From assembly GCA_001796155.1 (NCBI GenBank), contig MGLU01000079.1:1-15654 (forward strand): DNA of 15,654 nt. The letters run 5' to 3'. The stretch is from Chlamydiae bacterium RIFCSPHIGHO2_12_FULL_27_8. Lineage in GTDB: Bacteria > Chlamydiota > Chlamydiia > Chlamydiales > SM23-39. Under the pieces are notes generated by a model. The model was not told the DNA's origin. It ran no database searches and saw only the letters and a list, made by a program, of their open reading frames with translations. The position numbers and the translations under genes were made by a program. This document shows positions 1 to 8,511 of this stretch, one piece after another (positions within the stretch are counted from its first letter, which is position 1; each line of letters starts with the position of its first letter).

Positions 1-229
1 AGGATCTAAATGTTAAATCTTTCTCATTTAATGAAATAAAATCATTGCTTTCAGGTCCTTTAAACTCATCTTCTGAATTAACCCATTCTGAGTTATAGTC
101 TTTACCCCAAAGCGAATCTATTGATTTTTGAATATATCTTCCCGCTGTTTTAACATTTTCCCAAGTAGTATTATTGTTCGAACAACTTGTAAAAACAAGT
201 AATATTAAAATTAAATAAAGCTTTTTCAT
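1..229 (-). CDS. pal: Pal, peptidoglycan-associated lipoprotein (5' part only; gene leaves the window)
   Basis: The first 76 codons of a lipoprotein are present, and the rest lies beyond base 1. The N-terminus has two lysines, a hydrophobic stretch and a lipobox-like FTSC with the lipidation cysteine at residue 16; Phe at -3 is slightly unusual. The mature start (TTWENVKTAGRYIQKSIDSL) resembles the N-terminal extension I recall from chlamydial Pal proteins, which have a Trp-rich, Gly-Arg-Tyr segment before the OmpA-like domain. That peptidoglycan-binding domain is not in the window. The gene starts 20 bases after tolB on the same strand, in the usual tolB-pal order, with a good AGAGGA ribosome-binding site about 7 bases before the ATG. 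The product would sit in the outer membrane and bind peptidoglycan and TolB. The identification rests on gene order and the N-terminus only. Confidence 0.82.
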   Translation of the reverse strand, partial: MKKLYLILILLVFTSCSNNNTTWENVKTAGRYIQKSIDSLWGKDYNSEWVNSEDEFKGPESNDFISLNEKDLTFRS

Positions 230-249
230 AAATTCCTCTTAAATTTTTA

Positions 250-1590
250 TCACATATAAGGTTCAAAAACAGGGAACCTTTTTCTGTGTTGTCCTTTTGT
301 AATCTTAACCGCTTCTTTTTGATTTATGTTTATAATATATAATTCTGATTCTTTACTATTTTCAGTATTAAATACAATATGTAAATTATTTGGAGCCCAG
401 CATGGGTTTTCCTTATTAATACTTCCTTTTGTCAACTGCAGTTCTTCATCAAGCTCAAAATCATAAATCCAAATTTGCCTTACACCATCAGTTGTAGCAC
501 TAAATGCTATTTTTTTACCATCTTTTGACCATGAAGGGGTAACATTATGTCTATTTTTTTTAGTTATAAGTTTTGCATCAGGTCTTTTTCTGTATGAATA
601 TTCTTCTAAATTTATAGAATAAATTCTAGGTGTGCCGTCTTTATCTGAAACGAATGCTATTTTTTTTCCATCCGGGGAAAAAGTGGATGAAGCCTGAGTT
701 GCTCTTGGGTATGAAAAAAGCTGTATAGGTTTGCCTTCAGCTTTTAATTCATTATTAAAATTTTGTATAAAAAGATCCGGTCTTCCTGCTGCATCGCAAA
801 TAAATGCGATTTTTTCAAAATTTTTACAAATTGATGGTAAAAGTTGGTTGCCGGGAAGGGAAATGATAGGTTTTTTTTCATTAGAAAAAAGTGATTTTTT
901 ATAAATTTTAGGCTGGCCATTTTGGTAAGATACGTAGATAAAATCACTTGATCTTTCATTTTTTTTTGGAATGAAAACAGGATGAACATGATAATCATTG
1001 TCAAATGTTAACTGTTTTTGATTTTCTCCATCAAAATCGCATAAAAAAATTTCTGAAACTGATTTTGAAATAGTTATATCTTTTCGAAGGGTATAGAGTA
1101 TTTTTATATCAAATATTGATTTTTCATTAAAAAAAAGTTCTATGATTTTAGATGATAATTTATGAATTTCATTTCTATCTAAATTAATATTTCCTGATAA
1201 ATCAATTTTTTCTTCATTTAAGAGATCATTTTTATTGTCATAAAGATATATTTTCAAGTAAGAGCTGCTAGCTTTGATTTTTACTAAAAATGAGACATTT
1301 TCATTTTTCCAAAAATTTTTATCAAAAGCTAATTCACTATTAAAATTAAATAATTGGGTATTATATTTTTTATTGTCATTTATGACTTTAGCATACCCCG
1401 AAAAATTTAAATCAAAGAAAAATACATCATAAATTTGAGATAAATATTTATCTTCAAAATTGGATGCAATATTTTGTATATTTGATAGATAAAGAGGGGA
1501 TAATATACTTTTTGACTGCAGAGAGACTTCTATTTCCTCTGAAGCAAATAATTTTAAACAAAATACTAATAAGAAAATAAATTTTTTCAT
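250..1590 (-). CDS. tolB: TolB, periplasmic beta-propeller protein of the Tol-Pal system
   Basis: The 446-residue protein is close to the usual TolB length of about 430. It opens with a signal peptide (two Lys, hydrophobic core, likely cleavage after Ala16 of LFASEE). Residues about 20-165 match the place of the TolB N-terminal domain. From about 180 to the end there are WD40-like PD40 repeats, seen as SPDGKKIAFVSDKDGTPRIY (305-324), SKDGKKIAFSATTDGVRQIW (355-374) and a WAPNNLHIVF repeat near 398-407. TolB binds Pal at the outer membrane and relays force from the inner-membrane ExbB/ExbD/TolA complex. Its ATG overlaps the stop of the upstream TolA/TonB-like gene as ATGA and has no clear Shine-Dalgarno sequence, which suggests translational coupling. 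Pal follows 20 bases downstream. Confidence 0.95.
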   Translation of the reverse strand: MKKFIFLLVFCLKLFASEEIEVSLQSKSILSPLYLSNIQNIASNFEDKYLSQIYDVFFFDLNFSGYAKVINDNKKYNTQLFNFNSELAFDKNFWKNENVSFLVKIKASSSYLKIYLYDNKNDLLNEEKIDLSGNINLDRNEIHKLSSKIIELFFNEKSIFDIKILYTLRKDITISKSVSEIFLCDFDGENQKQLTFDNDYHVHPVFIPKKNERSSDFIYVSYQNGQPKIYKKSLFSNEKKPIISLPGNQLLPSICKNFEKIAFICDAAGRPDLFIQNFNNELKAEGKPIQLFSYPRATQASSTFSPDGKKIAFVSDKDGTPRIYSINLEEYSYRKRPDAKLITKKNRHNVTPSWSKDGKKIAFSATTDGVRQIWIYDFELDEELQLTKGSINKENPCWAPNNLHIVFNTENSKESELYIININQKEAVKITKGQHRKRFPVFEPYM

Positions 1591-2282
1591 TCGTTTTTAA
1601 ATTTTATTACAAATTCTTCATCATTTTTTATTTGATCTATTAATGCATTAAATGTTAACCCTAAAAGATTATTTTTTAAATAATTTTCATTAATTTTGCT
1701 TTTTGAGTCTAAAATATTAATATTAGAAATAGAGCCGTCTTTTCTAATTACAAAAGAAATTTTAACTTCGCCGTAATCCGGAAGTTTTAAATTATTTTTT
1801 AAATGAGTTATTAAAATGTCCTGAAAGTTTTGATGTTGAGATAAAATTTCAATTTTTTCAAAGTTTAAATTATCAATAATTTTTGGAATTACTAAATTGC
1901 TGCTAACAGTTTCCTTATTTTCTAAAGACTCTATTTTTTTTAATTTTTCTTCTAAAGAAGATATTATTTTATTTTCTTCTTTTTTAACGGAGATATCTTT
2001 TTTTGTAATGGTTTTTTTGGGAATTTCTTTTTTAACGGCTTCAATTTTAGAGATAGTTTTTTTTTGCAATTCCTTTTTAGCTATGGGTTTAATATTTTGT
2101 ATTGCAGGTAATTTTTTAACTGTTTCTTTATTAATTACAATTGTTCTTTCTTTTATAGGGGAGTATTTTATTTTTTTATTAAAACTAAAAGGAATGATTA
2201 AAAATAGTATGATTAACAAATGTATTGAAAAAACATAAATTATAATTTTTTTATTTTGTAAATTTTTTGTTTTATTTTCCAT
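1587..2282 (-). CDS. TolA/TonB-like energy-transducing protein
   Basis: Start chosen at 2282 (231 aa). A longer reading frame from 2330 would add 16 residues and overlap exbD by 44 bases, whereas this ATG lies 4 bases after the exbD stop and puts a short basic N-terminus directly before the membrane segment, as in TolA and TonB. Neither start has a good ribosome-binding site. Layout: cytoplasmic tail 1-12, one membrane helix about 13-34 carrying His21, a Lys/Glu-rich periplasmic linker about 40-125 that is probably helical or coiled, and a C-terminal domain about 150-231. That domain contains DYGEVKISFVIRKDGSI, the pattern of TonB/TolA C-terminal domains. The SxxxH helix motif of TonB/TolA is not exact, since the Ser is two residues before the His. 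Position between exbD and tolB matches C. trachomatis CT598. Its role is to couple ExbB/ExbD proton flow to TolB-Pal. Confidence 0.8.
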   Translation of the reverse strand: MENKTKNLQNKKIIIYVFSIHLLIILFLIIPFSFNKKIKYSPIKERTIVINKETVKKLPAIQNIKPIAKKELQKKTISKIEAVKKEIPKKTITKKDISVKKEENKIISSLEEKLKKIESLENKETVSSNLVIPKIIDNLNFEKIEILSQHQNFQDILITHLKNNLKLPDYGEVKISFVIRKDGSISNINILDSKSKINENYLKNNLLGLTFNALIDQIKNDEEFVIKFKNE

Positions 2283-2286
2283 AAAT

Positions 2287-2697
2287 TTAATTTGGCTGTA
2301 AAACAATATCAATATTTTCAAAACCGGCATTTTCTAATGAATTTTTAATATTTTGATATGTCCCAAAACATGCTTGTTTATCATGCATTAATTGAGGAAT
2401 GGAATTTGGAAAATTTTTTTTCTTATTTTTTAGAGCATTTGTAAGCTGATCACAAGAAATTTTTTCATTATTTAAAAATATTGAATTTTCTTTATTTACC
2501 TTAATGACTATTTTCGAATTTTCTATGATTTTATCACTTTTAATTGAAGAAGTGGATAAATTTAAATGGTCGACTTCTAAAAGGGGTGCGATAAGAATAA
2601 AAGCCACTAGTACAACAAAAACAACATCTATAAGGGGTGTTAGATTTATTAAATTTTCATCATAAGATAAATCATATTTTTGTTTTTTTCTTTTCAT
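2287..2697 (-). CDS. exbD: ExbD/TolR-type proton-channel subunit
   Basis: The 136-residue length is typical of ExbD/TolR. A basic cytoplasmic tail (KRKKQK) is followed by one membrane helix at about 19-40 beginning LTPLIDVVFVVLVAF. Asp24 in that helix is at the place of the family's essential proton-carrying aspartate. The remainder is a small periplasmic domain, with a conserved-looking NIDIVLQP end. Together with ExbB it forms the proton-driven motor that energises the TolA/TonB-like protein encoded next. The start codon shares one base with the exbB stop (TAATG) and has no strong ribosome-binding site, so coupled translation is likely. ExbD and TolR cannot be separated by sequence alone. 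The tolB-pal context argues for the TolR role, while exbD is the name used in chlamydial genomes. Confidence 0.92.
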   Translation of the reverse strand: MKRKKQKYDLSYDENLINLTPLIDVVFVVLVAFILIAPLLEVDHLNLSTSSIKSDKIIENSKIVIKVNKENSIFLNNEKISCDQLTNALKNKKKNFPNSIPQLMHDKQACFGTYQNIKNSLENAGFENIDIVLQPN

Positions 2698-3413
2698 TAA
2701 GCTAGGTCTACCTTTTTATATTGTATTTCCACGGTTGTAACTAATTTATGAGAAAACTGTTCCATTTCTTGATGGAAATTTTTAATTTTATTTTTTAAAT
2801 AATTGTATGCAATTAAAGCCGGTATTGCAACAATAAGACCTATAACAGTAGTACCGAGTGCCATAGCTAGAGATGATAATATTTTTGAATTATTATTCAT
2901 TAATGAGCTTGACTGGAGGCTATTGAAAGTTAAAAGTATTCCCCAAACTGTTCCAAGAAGGCCGATAAAAGGACCTAGTGTAACGATTGTTGGGAGAACA
3001 AATAAGTTTTTTTCTAAAGAATTTACTTCTCTTGTTATTTCGTTATATAGGTGATTATCAATAAGTTCTATATCGCTTTTAGTTAAATAAATGTTATTGT
3101 CTTCTTTGTTAAAATATTTATTTTTATTTAGTAATTCCAAAGTTTTTTCTTTTAGTTCGGTATATAAAGTATAAAAAGGAAATGTAGCATCATCAATTAA
3201 GGTGATATGTAATAAATTTTCTTTTGATGAGAATATTTTTTTTTCAAAATTTATATTAAATTTATCTAACCTTTTTGTGATCATAATTTTTTGAACTAAA
3301 ATAAACCAAGATGTAAGAGAAAGCAAAAAAAGTGAAAGAAATATTATTTTACCGAAGAGATCAGATTGAAAGTATGCATTAATAATTGGTGATGAAATTG
3401 AAGACATATACAT
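2697..3413 (-). CDS. exbB: ExbB/TolQ-type proton-channel subunit (MotA/TolQ/ExbB family)
   Basis: The 238-residue protein has the family's three-helix plan. Helix 1 is at about 21-42, followed by a long cytoplasmic loop at about 45-135. Helix 2 is at about 138-163 with the signature TLGPFIGLLGTVWGILLTF, and helix 3 at about 183-206 contains LAMALGTTVIGLIVAIPAL. These Gly/Thr-rich helices line the proton path with the ExbD helix. It is the first gene of the minus-strand Tol-Pal operon. The chosen ATG has AAAGG five bases upstream; a second ATG two codons later would be less well spaced. The 117 bases before it separate it from the divergent glycosyltransferase operon. Confidence 0.94.
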   Translation of the reverse strand: MYMSSISSPIINAYFQSDLFGKIIFLSLFLLSLTSWFILVQKIMITKRLDKFNINFEKKIFSSKENLLHITLIDDATFPFYTLYTELKEKTLELLNKNKYFNKEDNNIYLTKSDIELIDNHLYNEITREVNSLEKNLFVLPTIVTLGPFIGLLGTVWGILLTFNSLQSSSLMNNNSKILSSLAMALGTTVIGLIVAIPALIAYNYLKNKIKNFHQEMEQFSHKLVTTVEIQYKKVDLA

Positions 3414-3530
3414 AAGTACCTTTTTGTTATTTATTTTTTAGTTTTCTCCATCAGAAAGTCAAATAAAAAATAATTCAAATTGATTTTAATTTCTATTTTT
3501 TAAAAAATAAGTTAAAATTTTAGGTTATAA
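3414..3530. promoter_or_regulatory. Divergent intergenic region with promoters for the Tol operon and the GT90 array
   Basis: This is the only gap between the leftward exbB operon and the rightward glycosyltransferase array, so both promoters should lie here. On the minus strand, TTGACT (plus-strand 3457-3462) is followed after 16 bases by TAAAAA (3435-3440), a fair sigma-70-type candidate for exbB. On the plus strand, TTGATT at 3480-3485 could be a -35 box, but no -10 element at good spacing stands out in the A/T-rich stretch after it. AGG at 3522-3524 serves as the ribosome-binding site for the gene starting at 3531. Such low GC makes chance matches common. Confidence 0.4.
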
Positions 3531-4811
3531 ATGAAATCAAAAGTAACAATTCCTATATATTTTTTTATTATAGTATTAACTTACCTTGTATTTGTACATT
3601 CAAATAGAACAAGGAAAGCAGAAACTTTTTTAAAAAATTTTCCAAAGTATGAATTTATTGCCAAAGCTAAAGGAAATATGGGAGAGTGGGCAAAAGAACA
3701 AATTGAAAATGATTTTAAAGAATGTAAAAAAAATTGTATTACCCAAAGGGCAATTGTAAAGACTTATGAAGCAATAAATCAAAATGCCCATGCTCATATT
3801 TTAGGATTTGTAAGGTATAGAATTATAAATAACAAACTTTATAGAAAATATCCCTTTGATCAAAAAATCTCTACAAGAGAGCCTAATTTTGAAAAAGCAA
3901 TTAAAACTTTAACTCAGCTTGTTACACTTCCTGATATAGATTTTATTGTTTCTGATATGGATGGGACACCTGAATTTTATGTGGAGAAAGATTTTTATTT
4001 GACTAATAATGACAATGATCAAGTGCCGCTTTTTAGCAGAGCAAAAATTCAAACTGCTCCATATGTAGTATTAATTCCGGATTATTATAGTGTATCTTAT
4101 TCATGGAAACAAGATTTTGATAACATTTTAAAAGCTTCAAAAGAAAAGCACTGGAATTTAAAAAAGAATGCAGCTTTTTGGAGAGGTGGCAGTCATGATA
4201 AAGGATATTCAGATAATAATTTTTTAAAAAGGCCTAGAGTGAAACTTGCATTACTATCACAAATTAATCCTGGTATAATAGATGCTGGAATAAATGTTAC
4301 AGATGGAATGCAGCTTAAAGAAGTTTTAACGGGTCTCAAATTAGTAAAAAATCATGCATCCATTTTAGAGCATTTAGATTATAAATATCTTCCTAACTTA
4401 GATGGATATATGTGTACATATCCCGGTTTTCAGTGGAGGCTATTATCTAATAGTGTGGTATTAAAACAAAAATCTGACGAAGTTCAATGGTTTTATTCAG
4501 GGTTAGAGCCATATGTTCATTATATTCCAATTGAAAATGACATGTCTGATGTTTTAGAAAAAATATCTTGGGCGATATCATCAGATGACAAATGCAAAGA
4601 AATTGCAGAAAATTCTACAGAGTTTGTTAAAAACAACTTATCTACAGCAAATGTATATGCATATCTTTACAAAGTGATATTAAAATATTCAAAATATCAA
4701 AATTTTAATAAGGAATTTTTAATTAATGACACTAAAAATGATTCTGAATGGATTTGTATTCAACAAAGGAAAAAGGCTAATAAAATTTTATTAAACAGAA
4801 ATGAAAAATAA
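3531..4811 (+). CDS. GT90 (CAP10/POGLUT-like) glycosyltransferase, array copy 1
   Basis: The 426-residue protein belongs to the Glyco_transf_90 family, whose members move a sugar from a nucleotide-sugar to a glycan or, in eukaryotic POGLUT/Rumi, to a serine of EGF repeats. An N-terminal membrane helix (about 5-23) is followed by a basic patch and the globular domain. Motifs, compared from memory with human POGLUT1, are: FVRYRIINNKLYRK (93-106), SDMDGTP with Asp144 at the place of the proposed catalytic Asp, FWRGG (216-220, the donor-site FRGS equivalent), KYLPNLDG (285-292), QWRLLSNSVVLKQ (301-313), and HYIPIENDMSDVLEK (330-344). A basic tail follows (WICIQQRKKANK, 407-418). It is the first of five overlapping paralogues. 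There is no KDEL and no cleavable signal. The sugar and the acceptor are unknown. Confidence 0.9.
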   Translation: MKSKVTIPIYFFIIVLTYLVFVHSNRTRKAETFLKNFPKYEFIAKAKGNMGEWAKEQIENDFKECKKNCITQRAIVKTYEAINQNAHAHILGFVRYRIINNKLYRKYPFDQKISTREPNFEKAIKTLTQLVTLPDIDFIVSDMDGTPEFYVEKDFYLTNNDNDQVPLFSRAKIQTAPYVVLIPDYYSVSYSWKQDFDNILKASKEKHWNLKKNAAFWRGGSHDKGYSDNNFLKRPRVKLALLSQINPGIIDAGINVTDGMQLKEVLTGLKLVKNHASILEHLDYKYLPNLDGYMCTYPGFQWRLLSNSVVLKQKSDEVQWFYSGLEPYVHYIPIENDMSDVLEKISWAISSDDKCKEIAENSTEFVKNNLSTANVYAYLYKVILKYSKYQNFNKEFLINDTKNDSEWICIQQRKKANKILLNRNEK

Positions 4812-6006
4812 ATTTTTTTTAATTTTTCTTTTTTTAGGAGCGGTATTAGTAATAAGTGTTTTTTTTATTAATTATAAAAAAAAATATAAAGGGACTAATT
4901 TCAAATTTATTTCCACGGATAAATTTTATGAAAAATTAAATAAACCCCCTGATTGGGCAATATTGCAGATTCAAGAAGATTTTCAAAATTTTTCAGAAAT
5001 TTCTTCTAAAAACATTGAAAGTACATATAATAAAATTCAATCTGAAAAATCCGAATATAAAAATGCTTTTTTTAGATATAGAATTCATAACAACAAACTA
5101 TATAAGTACGATAAAGTAGATAAAAAGATAGATTTAGAAAAAGCTATTTTGACACTTTTAAAAATAAAAAATCTTCCTGATATGGAGTTTATATATTGCG
5201 ATCTTGATGGATTGCCTCAAATTGATGGGGATGAAGCCAAAAATGTATACGAAGAATTTTATAGTGTAGAAGAGAGCCGGCAAGCTCCAATTTTTGTTCA
5301 GTCAAAAATTTCAGGATATAAAAATTTAATTTTGATACCTGATCATAATTCTCTAAGTAAAAACTGGAAACATCTTTTTGATAAAATTTTAGAAAGCAAT
5401 AAATCTATTATTTGGGGAAAAAAAGAATCAAAAGCTTTTTGGAGAGGAGGGACAAATGATAAGGAATATTTTTTAGAAAATTACAAAACAAGACCTAGGT
5501 ATATAATTTCAAAACTTTCAAAAGAAAATTTTGAAATTGTTGACGCAGGATTTACAACATCTTGGTTTGTGAAAATCGAAGATATCCTTAGAGATGAGGA
5601 TTTATTTAAATTGGAAGCTTCTGAAACCAAACATTTAGAATATAAATATTTACCTGTAATTGATGGACACATGTGTACATATCCCGGCTATCAATGGAGG
5701 CTATTATCAAGTAGTTTATGTTTAAAGCAGGAAAGTAAAGAAATTCAATGGTTCTATAAAGGACTTTTACCATACAAACATTTTATTCCAATAAAAAATG
5801 ACCTTTCAGATTTTTTAGATAAAATAGGTTATTTAAAAATAAATGACGATTTAGGAATTTTAATTGCTGCAAATGCGACAGAATTTGCAAAAGAAAATTT
5901 ATCTTTTGAAGCAGTATATGCTTATTTGTATGATGTGTTGATTTATTATTCTAAGTTATTTAAAATTAATGATTTTGATCAAAATAAATGGCAGAAGGTA
6001 GAATGA
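4801..6006 (+). CDS. GT90 (CAP10/POGLUT-like) glycosyltransferase, array copy 2, short C-terminus
   Basis: This 401-residue paralogue overlaps copy 1 by 11 bases (ATGAAAAATAA), with no clear ribosome-binding site, so it is probably translated by coupling. The membrane helix at about 5-24 is followed by YKKKYK. GT90 motifs are intact: FFRYRIHNNKLYK (90-102), CDLDGLP with Asp136, FWRGG (213-217), YKYLPVIDG (281-289), QWRLLSSS (298-305), WFYKGLLPYKHFIPIKNDLS (317-336). It differs from its neighbours in two ways. Relative to copies 1 and 4 it has a short segment between VDAG and the KYLP motif. It also stops soon after the last family helix (DFDQNKWQKVE), lacking the basic C-terminal tail found in the other four. 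That may be a natural variant rather than damage, as the rest of the frame is clean. Confidence 0.88.
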   Translation: MKNKFFLIFLFLGAVLVISVFFINYKKKYKGTNFKFISTDKFYEKLNKPPDWAILQIQEDFQNFSEISSKNIESTYNKIQSEKSEYKNAFFRYRIHNNKLYKYDKVDKKIDLEKAILTLLKIKNLPDMEFIYCDLDGLPQIDGDEAKNVYEEFYSVEESRQAPIFVQSKISGYKNLILIPDHNSLSKNWKHLFDKILESNKSIIWGKKESKAFWRGGTNDKEYFLENYKTRPRYIISKLSKENFEIVDAGFTTSWFVKIEDILRDEDLFKLEASETKHLEYKYLPVIDGHMCTYPGYQWRLLSSSLCLKQESKEIQWFYKGLLPYKHFIPIKNDLSDFLDKIGYLKINDDLGILIAANATEFAKENLSFEAVYAYLYDVLIYYSKLFKINDFDQNKWQKVE

Positions 6007-7232
6007 AAAGATACAAAATTCATATAATAATCTTTTTAGTAATATTTTTTACAAATTGGGGTATAATTTTTTTTAACAAAAAAAAAATTGCCGGAACATA
6101 TTTAAAATACCTTTCAAATTATAATTTATTTATTAAATCCAAGGAAAAAAAAAGATGGATAGACGAAAGGTTTTTAAAAGACACTAAAGATTTTGAAGGT
6201 AAAAAAATTTCAATAGAAGCTATTGATCAAACTTATAATTTGATAAATCAAAATTTACCTTCCGAAAAAGAAAATTTTATAAGATTTAGAATAGTAAATA
6301 ATAATCTTTACAGATATGTACCTAAAGGTGAAATTTTATCAAAAAGAGAAATACCTTTTGAAAAAGCATTAAGAACTCTTTCTAAAATTAGAAAACTTCC
6401 TGATTTGGATATAATTTATTCGGATCAAGACGGCACACCGCTAAAGGGAATAAATAAAAATTTTTATATTACACAAAATAAGGATAATCAAGCTCCTATT
6501 TTTTCTAGAGCAAAATTAAAAAATGCTCCTTATATAATATTAATTCCGGATTATCATTCATTATCAAAAGACTGGTACGATGATTTGAAAAAATTTAAAA
6601 TTGAAAATAAAAAAAGTCTTTGGGAAAAGAAAAAAAATATTGCTTTTTGGAGGGGAGCTTTACATACAGATGAAAGAACAAAACTTTGTGATATTTCATT
6701 AGATTATAAAAATCATTTAGATGCAGGTCTTGGTACAGAGCATTCAATAAAAAAGGAACACGAAAAGTTTTTTAGGGGTTATATAAAAAGGGAAGACCAG
6801 TTAAATTACAAATATTTACCTGTTTTAGATGGCATTATGTGTACATACAACGGCTATCAGTGGAGATTATTATCTAATAGTGTAGTTTTTAAACAAGAAA
6901 GCGATGAAGAGCAGTGGTTTTATGATTTATTGAAGCCGTATACACATTATATTCCGATAAAAAGAGACATGTCTGATTTGATAGATAGAATAGATTTTGC
7001 AAGAGAAAACGATAGTAAGTGTAAAGAAATTAGTGAAAATGCTACTAAATTTATTATTGAAAATCTAACATTTGAAGATGTTTATTTGTATCTGTTTAAA
7101 ACTTTAGAAAATTACTCTAAAATTTTAGAATTTAGTGATTCTTTTAAAAGAGATACAATAAAAGAATTAGAGTGGGTAAATATTCAATATAGAAGAAAGG
7201 CTAACAAAAAGTTTAAGAAATATGAAAAATAA
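6003..7232 (+). CDS. GT90 (CAP10/POGLUT-like) glycosyltransferase, array copy 3
   Basis: Start chosen at 6003 (409 aa) rather than an in-frame ATG at 5988. The 6003 ATG overlaps the previous stop as ATGA, has AGAAGG about 4 bases upstream, and puts MKRYK directly before the membrane helix (about 5-24) like its paralogues; the 5988 start would add only MAEGR. Motifs: FIRFRIVNNNLYR (92-104), SDQDGTP with Asp143, AFWRGA (214-219), YKYLPVLDG (269-277), QWRLLSNSVVFKQ (286-298), HYIPIKRDMSDLIDRI (315-330), and the basic tail WVNIQYRRKANKKFKK (391-406). A Pro in CTYPGYQWR is Asn here (TYNGYQWR). It has a shorter middle segment after WRGA than copies 1 and 4. The likely role is the same as its neighbours, on an unknown acceptor. 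Confidence 0.89.
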   Translation: MKRYKIHIIIFLVIFFTNWGIIFFNKKKIAGTYLKYLSNYNLFIKSKEKKRWIDERFLKDTKDFEGKKISIEAIDQTYNLINQNLPSEKENFIRFRIVNNNLYRYVPKGEILSKREIPFEKALRTLSKIRKLPDLDIIYSDQDGTPLKGINKNFYITQNKDNQAPIFSRAKLKNAPYIILIPDYHSLSKDWYDDLKKFKIENKKSLWEKKKNIAFWRGALHTDERTKLCDISLDYKNHLDAGLGTEHSIKKEHEKFFRGYIKREDQLNYKYLPVLDGIMCTYNGYQWRLLSNSVVFKQESDEEQWFYDLLKPYTHYIPIKRDMSDLIDRIDFARENDSKCKEISENATKFIIENLTFEDVYLYLFKTLENYSKILEFSDSFKRDTIKELEWVNIQYRRKANKKFKKYEK

Positions 7233-8511
7233 ATTATTTTTTACAGTTGTGATTTTACTAACAATTATTAGTCTTTTTTTAAAAAAAGAGCCTATTAGAA
7301 AAAAAGAAACATATTCATATTTATTATCTAAAAAAGAATTTTACAAAAAAATTAAAAATCATCCTTCTTGGATGAACGATCAAATAGAAAAGGATTTTAA
7401 ATTTTTAAAAGAAAATAAAGTTTCTTTAAATGCCTTGGAGGAGACTTTAAAAAAAGCACAAACAGATTTTCGAGAAGGAAAAGATGCTTTTGTAAGATAT
7501 AGAATAGTTGATAATAAGCTTTATCAATTTTTAGATTATGATCAAAAACTTTCAAAAAAAGAGGAGGTTTTTGAAAAAGCGTTAAAAACAATTTTAAGTT
7601 TTATTAAAGTTGAAGATATTGATTTTATATTTTCTACAATTGATGGTATACCTGATCCGAAAAACAATAACATTACAACTTCATATTTTGAAAATAGAAG
7701 GGATTTTTATCTTATAAAAGACAAAAATTTGCAGGCTCCAATTTTGACAAGGGCGAAAAGCAGTAATGTAAAAGAAGCTATATTGATTCCGGATTATTGG
7801 CTTTTATCTGAACTTTGGAAAAAAACTCAAATGGAAATATTAGATTTAGATTCAAAAATATCTTGGGATGAAAAAAACGAAATAATTTTTTGGAGAGGAG
7901 CTTCTTCAAAAGCATCAAGATTTACACTTTGTGAAATTTCATTGAATAACAATTTAGTAGATGCCGGTTTTTGTGATTATTTTATAACAGACAAAGACAA
8001 AGAGTTGAAGCTTTGGAATAAAACAGATATATATTCAAAATTATTAAAAAATCATTCAACTATTGAAGAGCAGCTTAAATATAAATATTTACCTGTTTTA
8101 GATGGAGTAATGTGTACATACCCCGGTTATCAATGGAGGCTTTTATCTAATAGTGTAACATTTAAGCAGGGAAGTGATGAAGAGCAATGGTTTTACAGTG
8201 CATTAAAACCATACGAACATTACATACCTGTTAAAAATGATCTCTCTGATTTAGTTGATAAAATAAATTGGGCAAAAGAAAATGATGATCAATGCAGAAA
8301 GATAGCTAAAAACTCTACAGAATTTGTGTTAAATAATTTAATGTATGAAGATATTTATGTATATTTTTACAAGGTTTTAAAAGAATATGCAAAGCATCAA
8401 ACTTTTTCAAAAGAAGAATTAAAAAATGATCTTAAAAAAGACAAAAGGTGGATGAACATTTCGGATAGAAGAAAAACAAATAAGAAAATTCAAAAAGAGG
8501 ATAAAAATTAA
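7222..8511 (+). CDS. GT90 (CAP10/POGLUT-like) glycosyltransferase, array copy 4
   Basis: This 429-residue protein, the longest of the five, overlaps copy 3 by the same 11 bases (ATGAAAAATAA) that join copies 1 and 2. The membrane helix spans about 4-20 and is followed by KKEPIRKKETYSYLLSKKEF. Motifs: FVRYRIVDNKLY (90-101), STIDGIP with Asp141, FWRGAS (223-228), YKYLPVLDG (287-295), QWRLLSNSVTFKQ (304-316), HYIPVKNDLSDLVDKINWA (333-351). The tail is RWMNISDRRKTNKKIQKEDK (409-428). The first acidic residue of the SDxDG motif in copies 1, 3 and 5 is Thr here, while the proposed catalytic Asp is kept. An extra stretch of about eight residues (NNNITTSYFENRR area, 148-160) follows that motif. This points to a changed acceptor or donor pocket. 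Confidence 0.89.
   Translation: MKNKLFFTVVILLTIISLFLKKEPIRKKETYSYLLSKKEFYKKIKNHPSWMNDQIEKDFKFLKENKVSLNALEETLKKAQTDFREGKDAFVRYRIVDNKLYQFLDYDQKLSKKEEVFEKALKTILSFIKVEDIDFIFSTIDGIPDPKNNNITTSYFENRRDFYLIKDKNLQAPILTRAKSSNVKEAILIPDYWLLSELWKKTQMEILDLDSKISWDEKNEIIFWRGASSKASRFTLCEISLNNNLVDAGFCDYFITDKDKELKLWNKTDIYSKLLKNHSTIEEQLKYKYLPVLDGVMCTYPGYQWRLLSNSVTFKQGSDEEQWFYSALKPYEHYIPVKNDLSDLVDKINWAKENDDQCRKIAKNSTEFVLNNLMYEDIYVYFYKVLKEYAKHQTFSKEELKNDLKKDKRWMNISDRRKTNKKIQKEDKN

Noticed and set aside
744..1004. Leftward reading frame of 86 codons inside tolB, in another frame
   Set aside because: It lies wholly within the well-supported tolB propeller and has an unnatural composition.
1897..2238. Hydrophobic rightward reading frame inside the TolA/TonB-like gene
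   Set aside because: It is antisense to a Lys-rich coding region; reverse-complemented Lys codons give Phe/Leu runs. No ribosome-binding site or family match.
2283..2330. Longer N-terminus (MPVLKILILFYSQIKF) for the TolA/TonB-like protein
   Set aside because: It would overlap exbD by 44 bases, has no ribosome-binding site, and puts an odd hydrophobic stretch before the normal basic tail and membrane helix.
2803..3054. Rightward reading frame antisense to exbB
   Set aside because: It is the reverse of the conserved ExbB helices, with no signal of its own.
5988..6002. Upstream start MAEGR for transferase copy 3
   Set aside because: The ATG at 6003 has AGAAGG upstream, an ATGA overlap and a paralogue-like N-terminus. 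The upstream bases contain the ribosome-binding site itself.
5481..7591. Short leftward reading frames at 5481-5672 and 7397-7591
   Set aside because: Both are antisense to intact transferase genes and have no start signals or recognisable domains.
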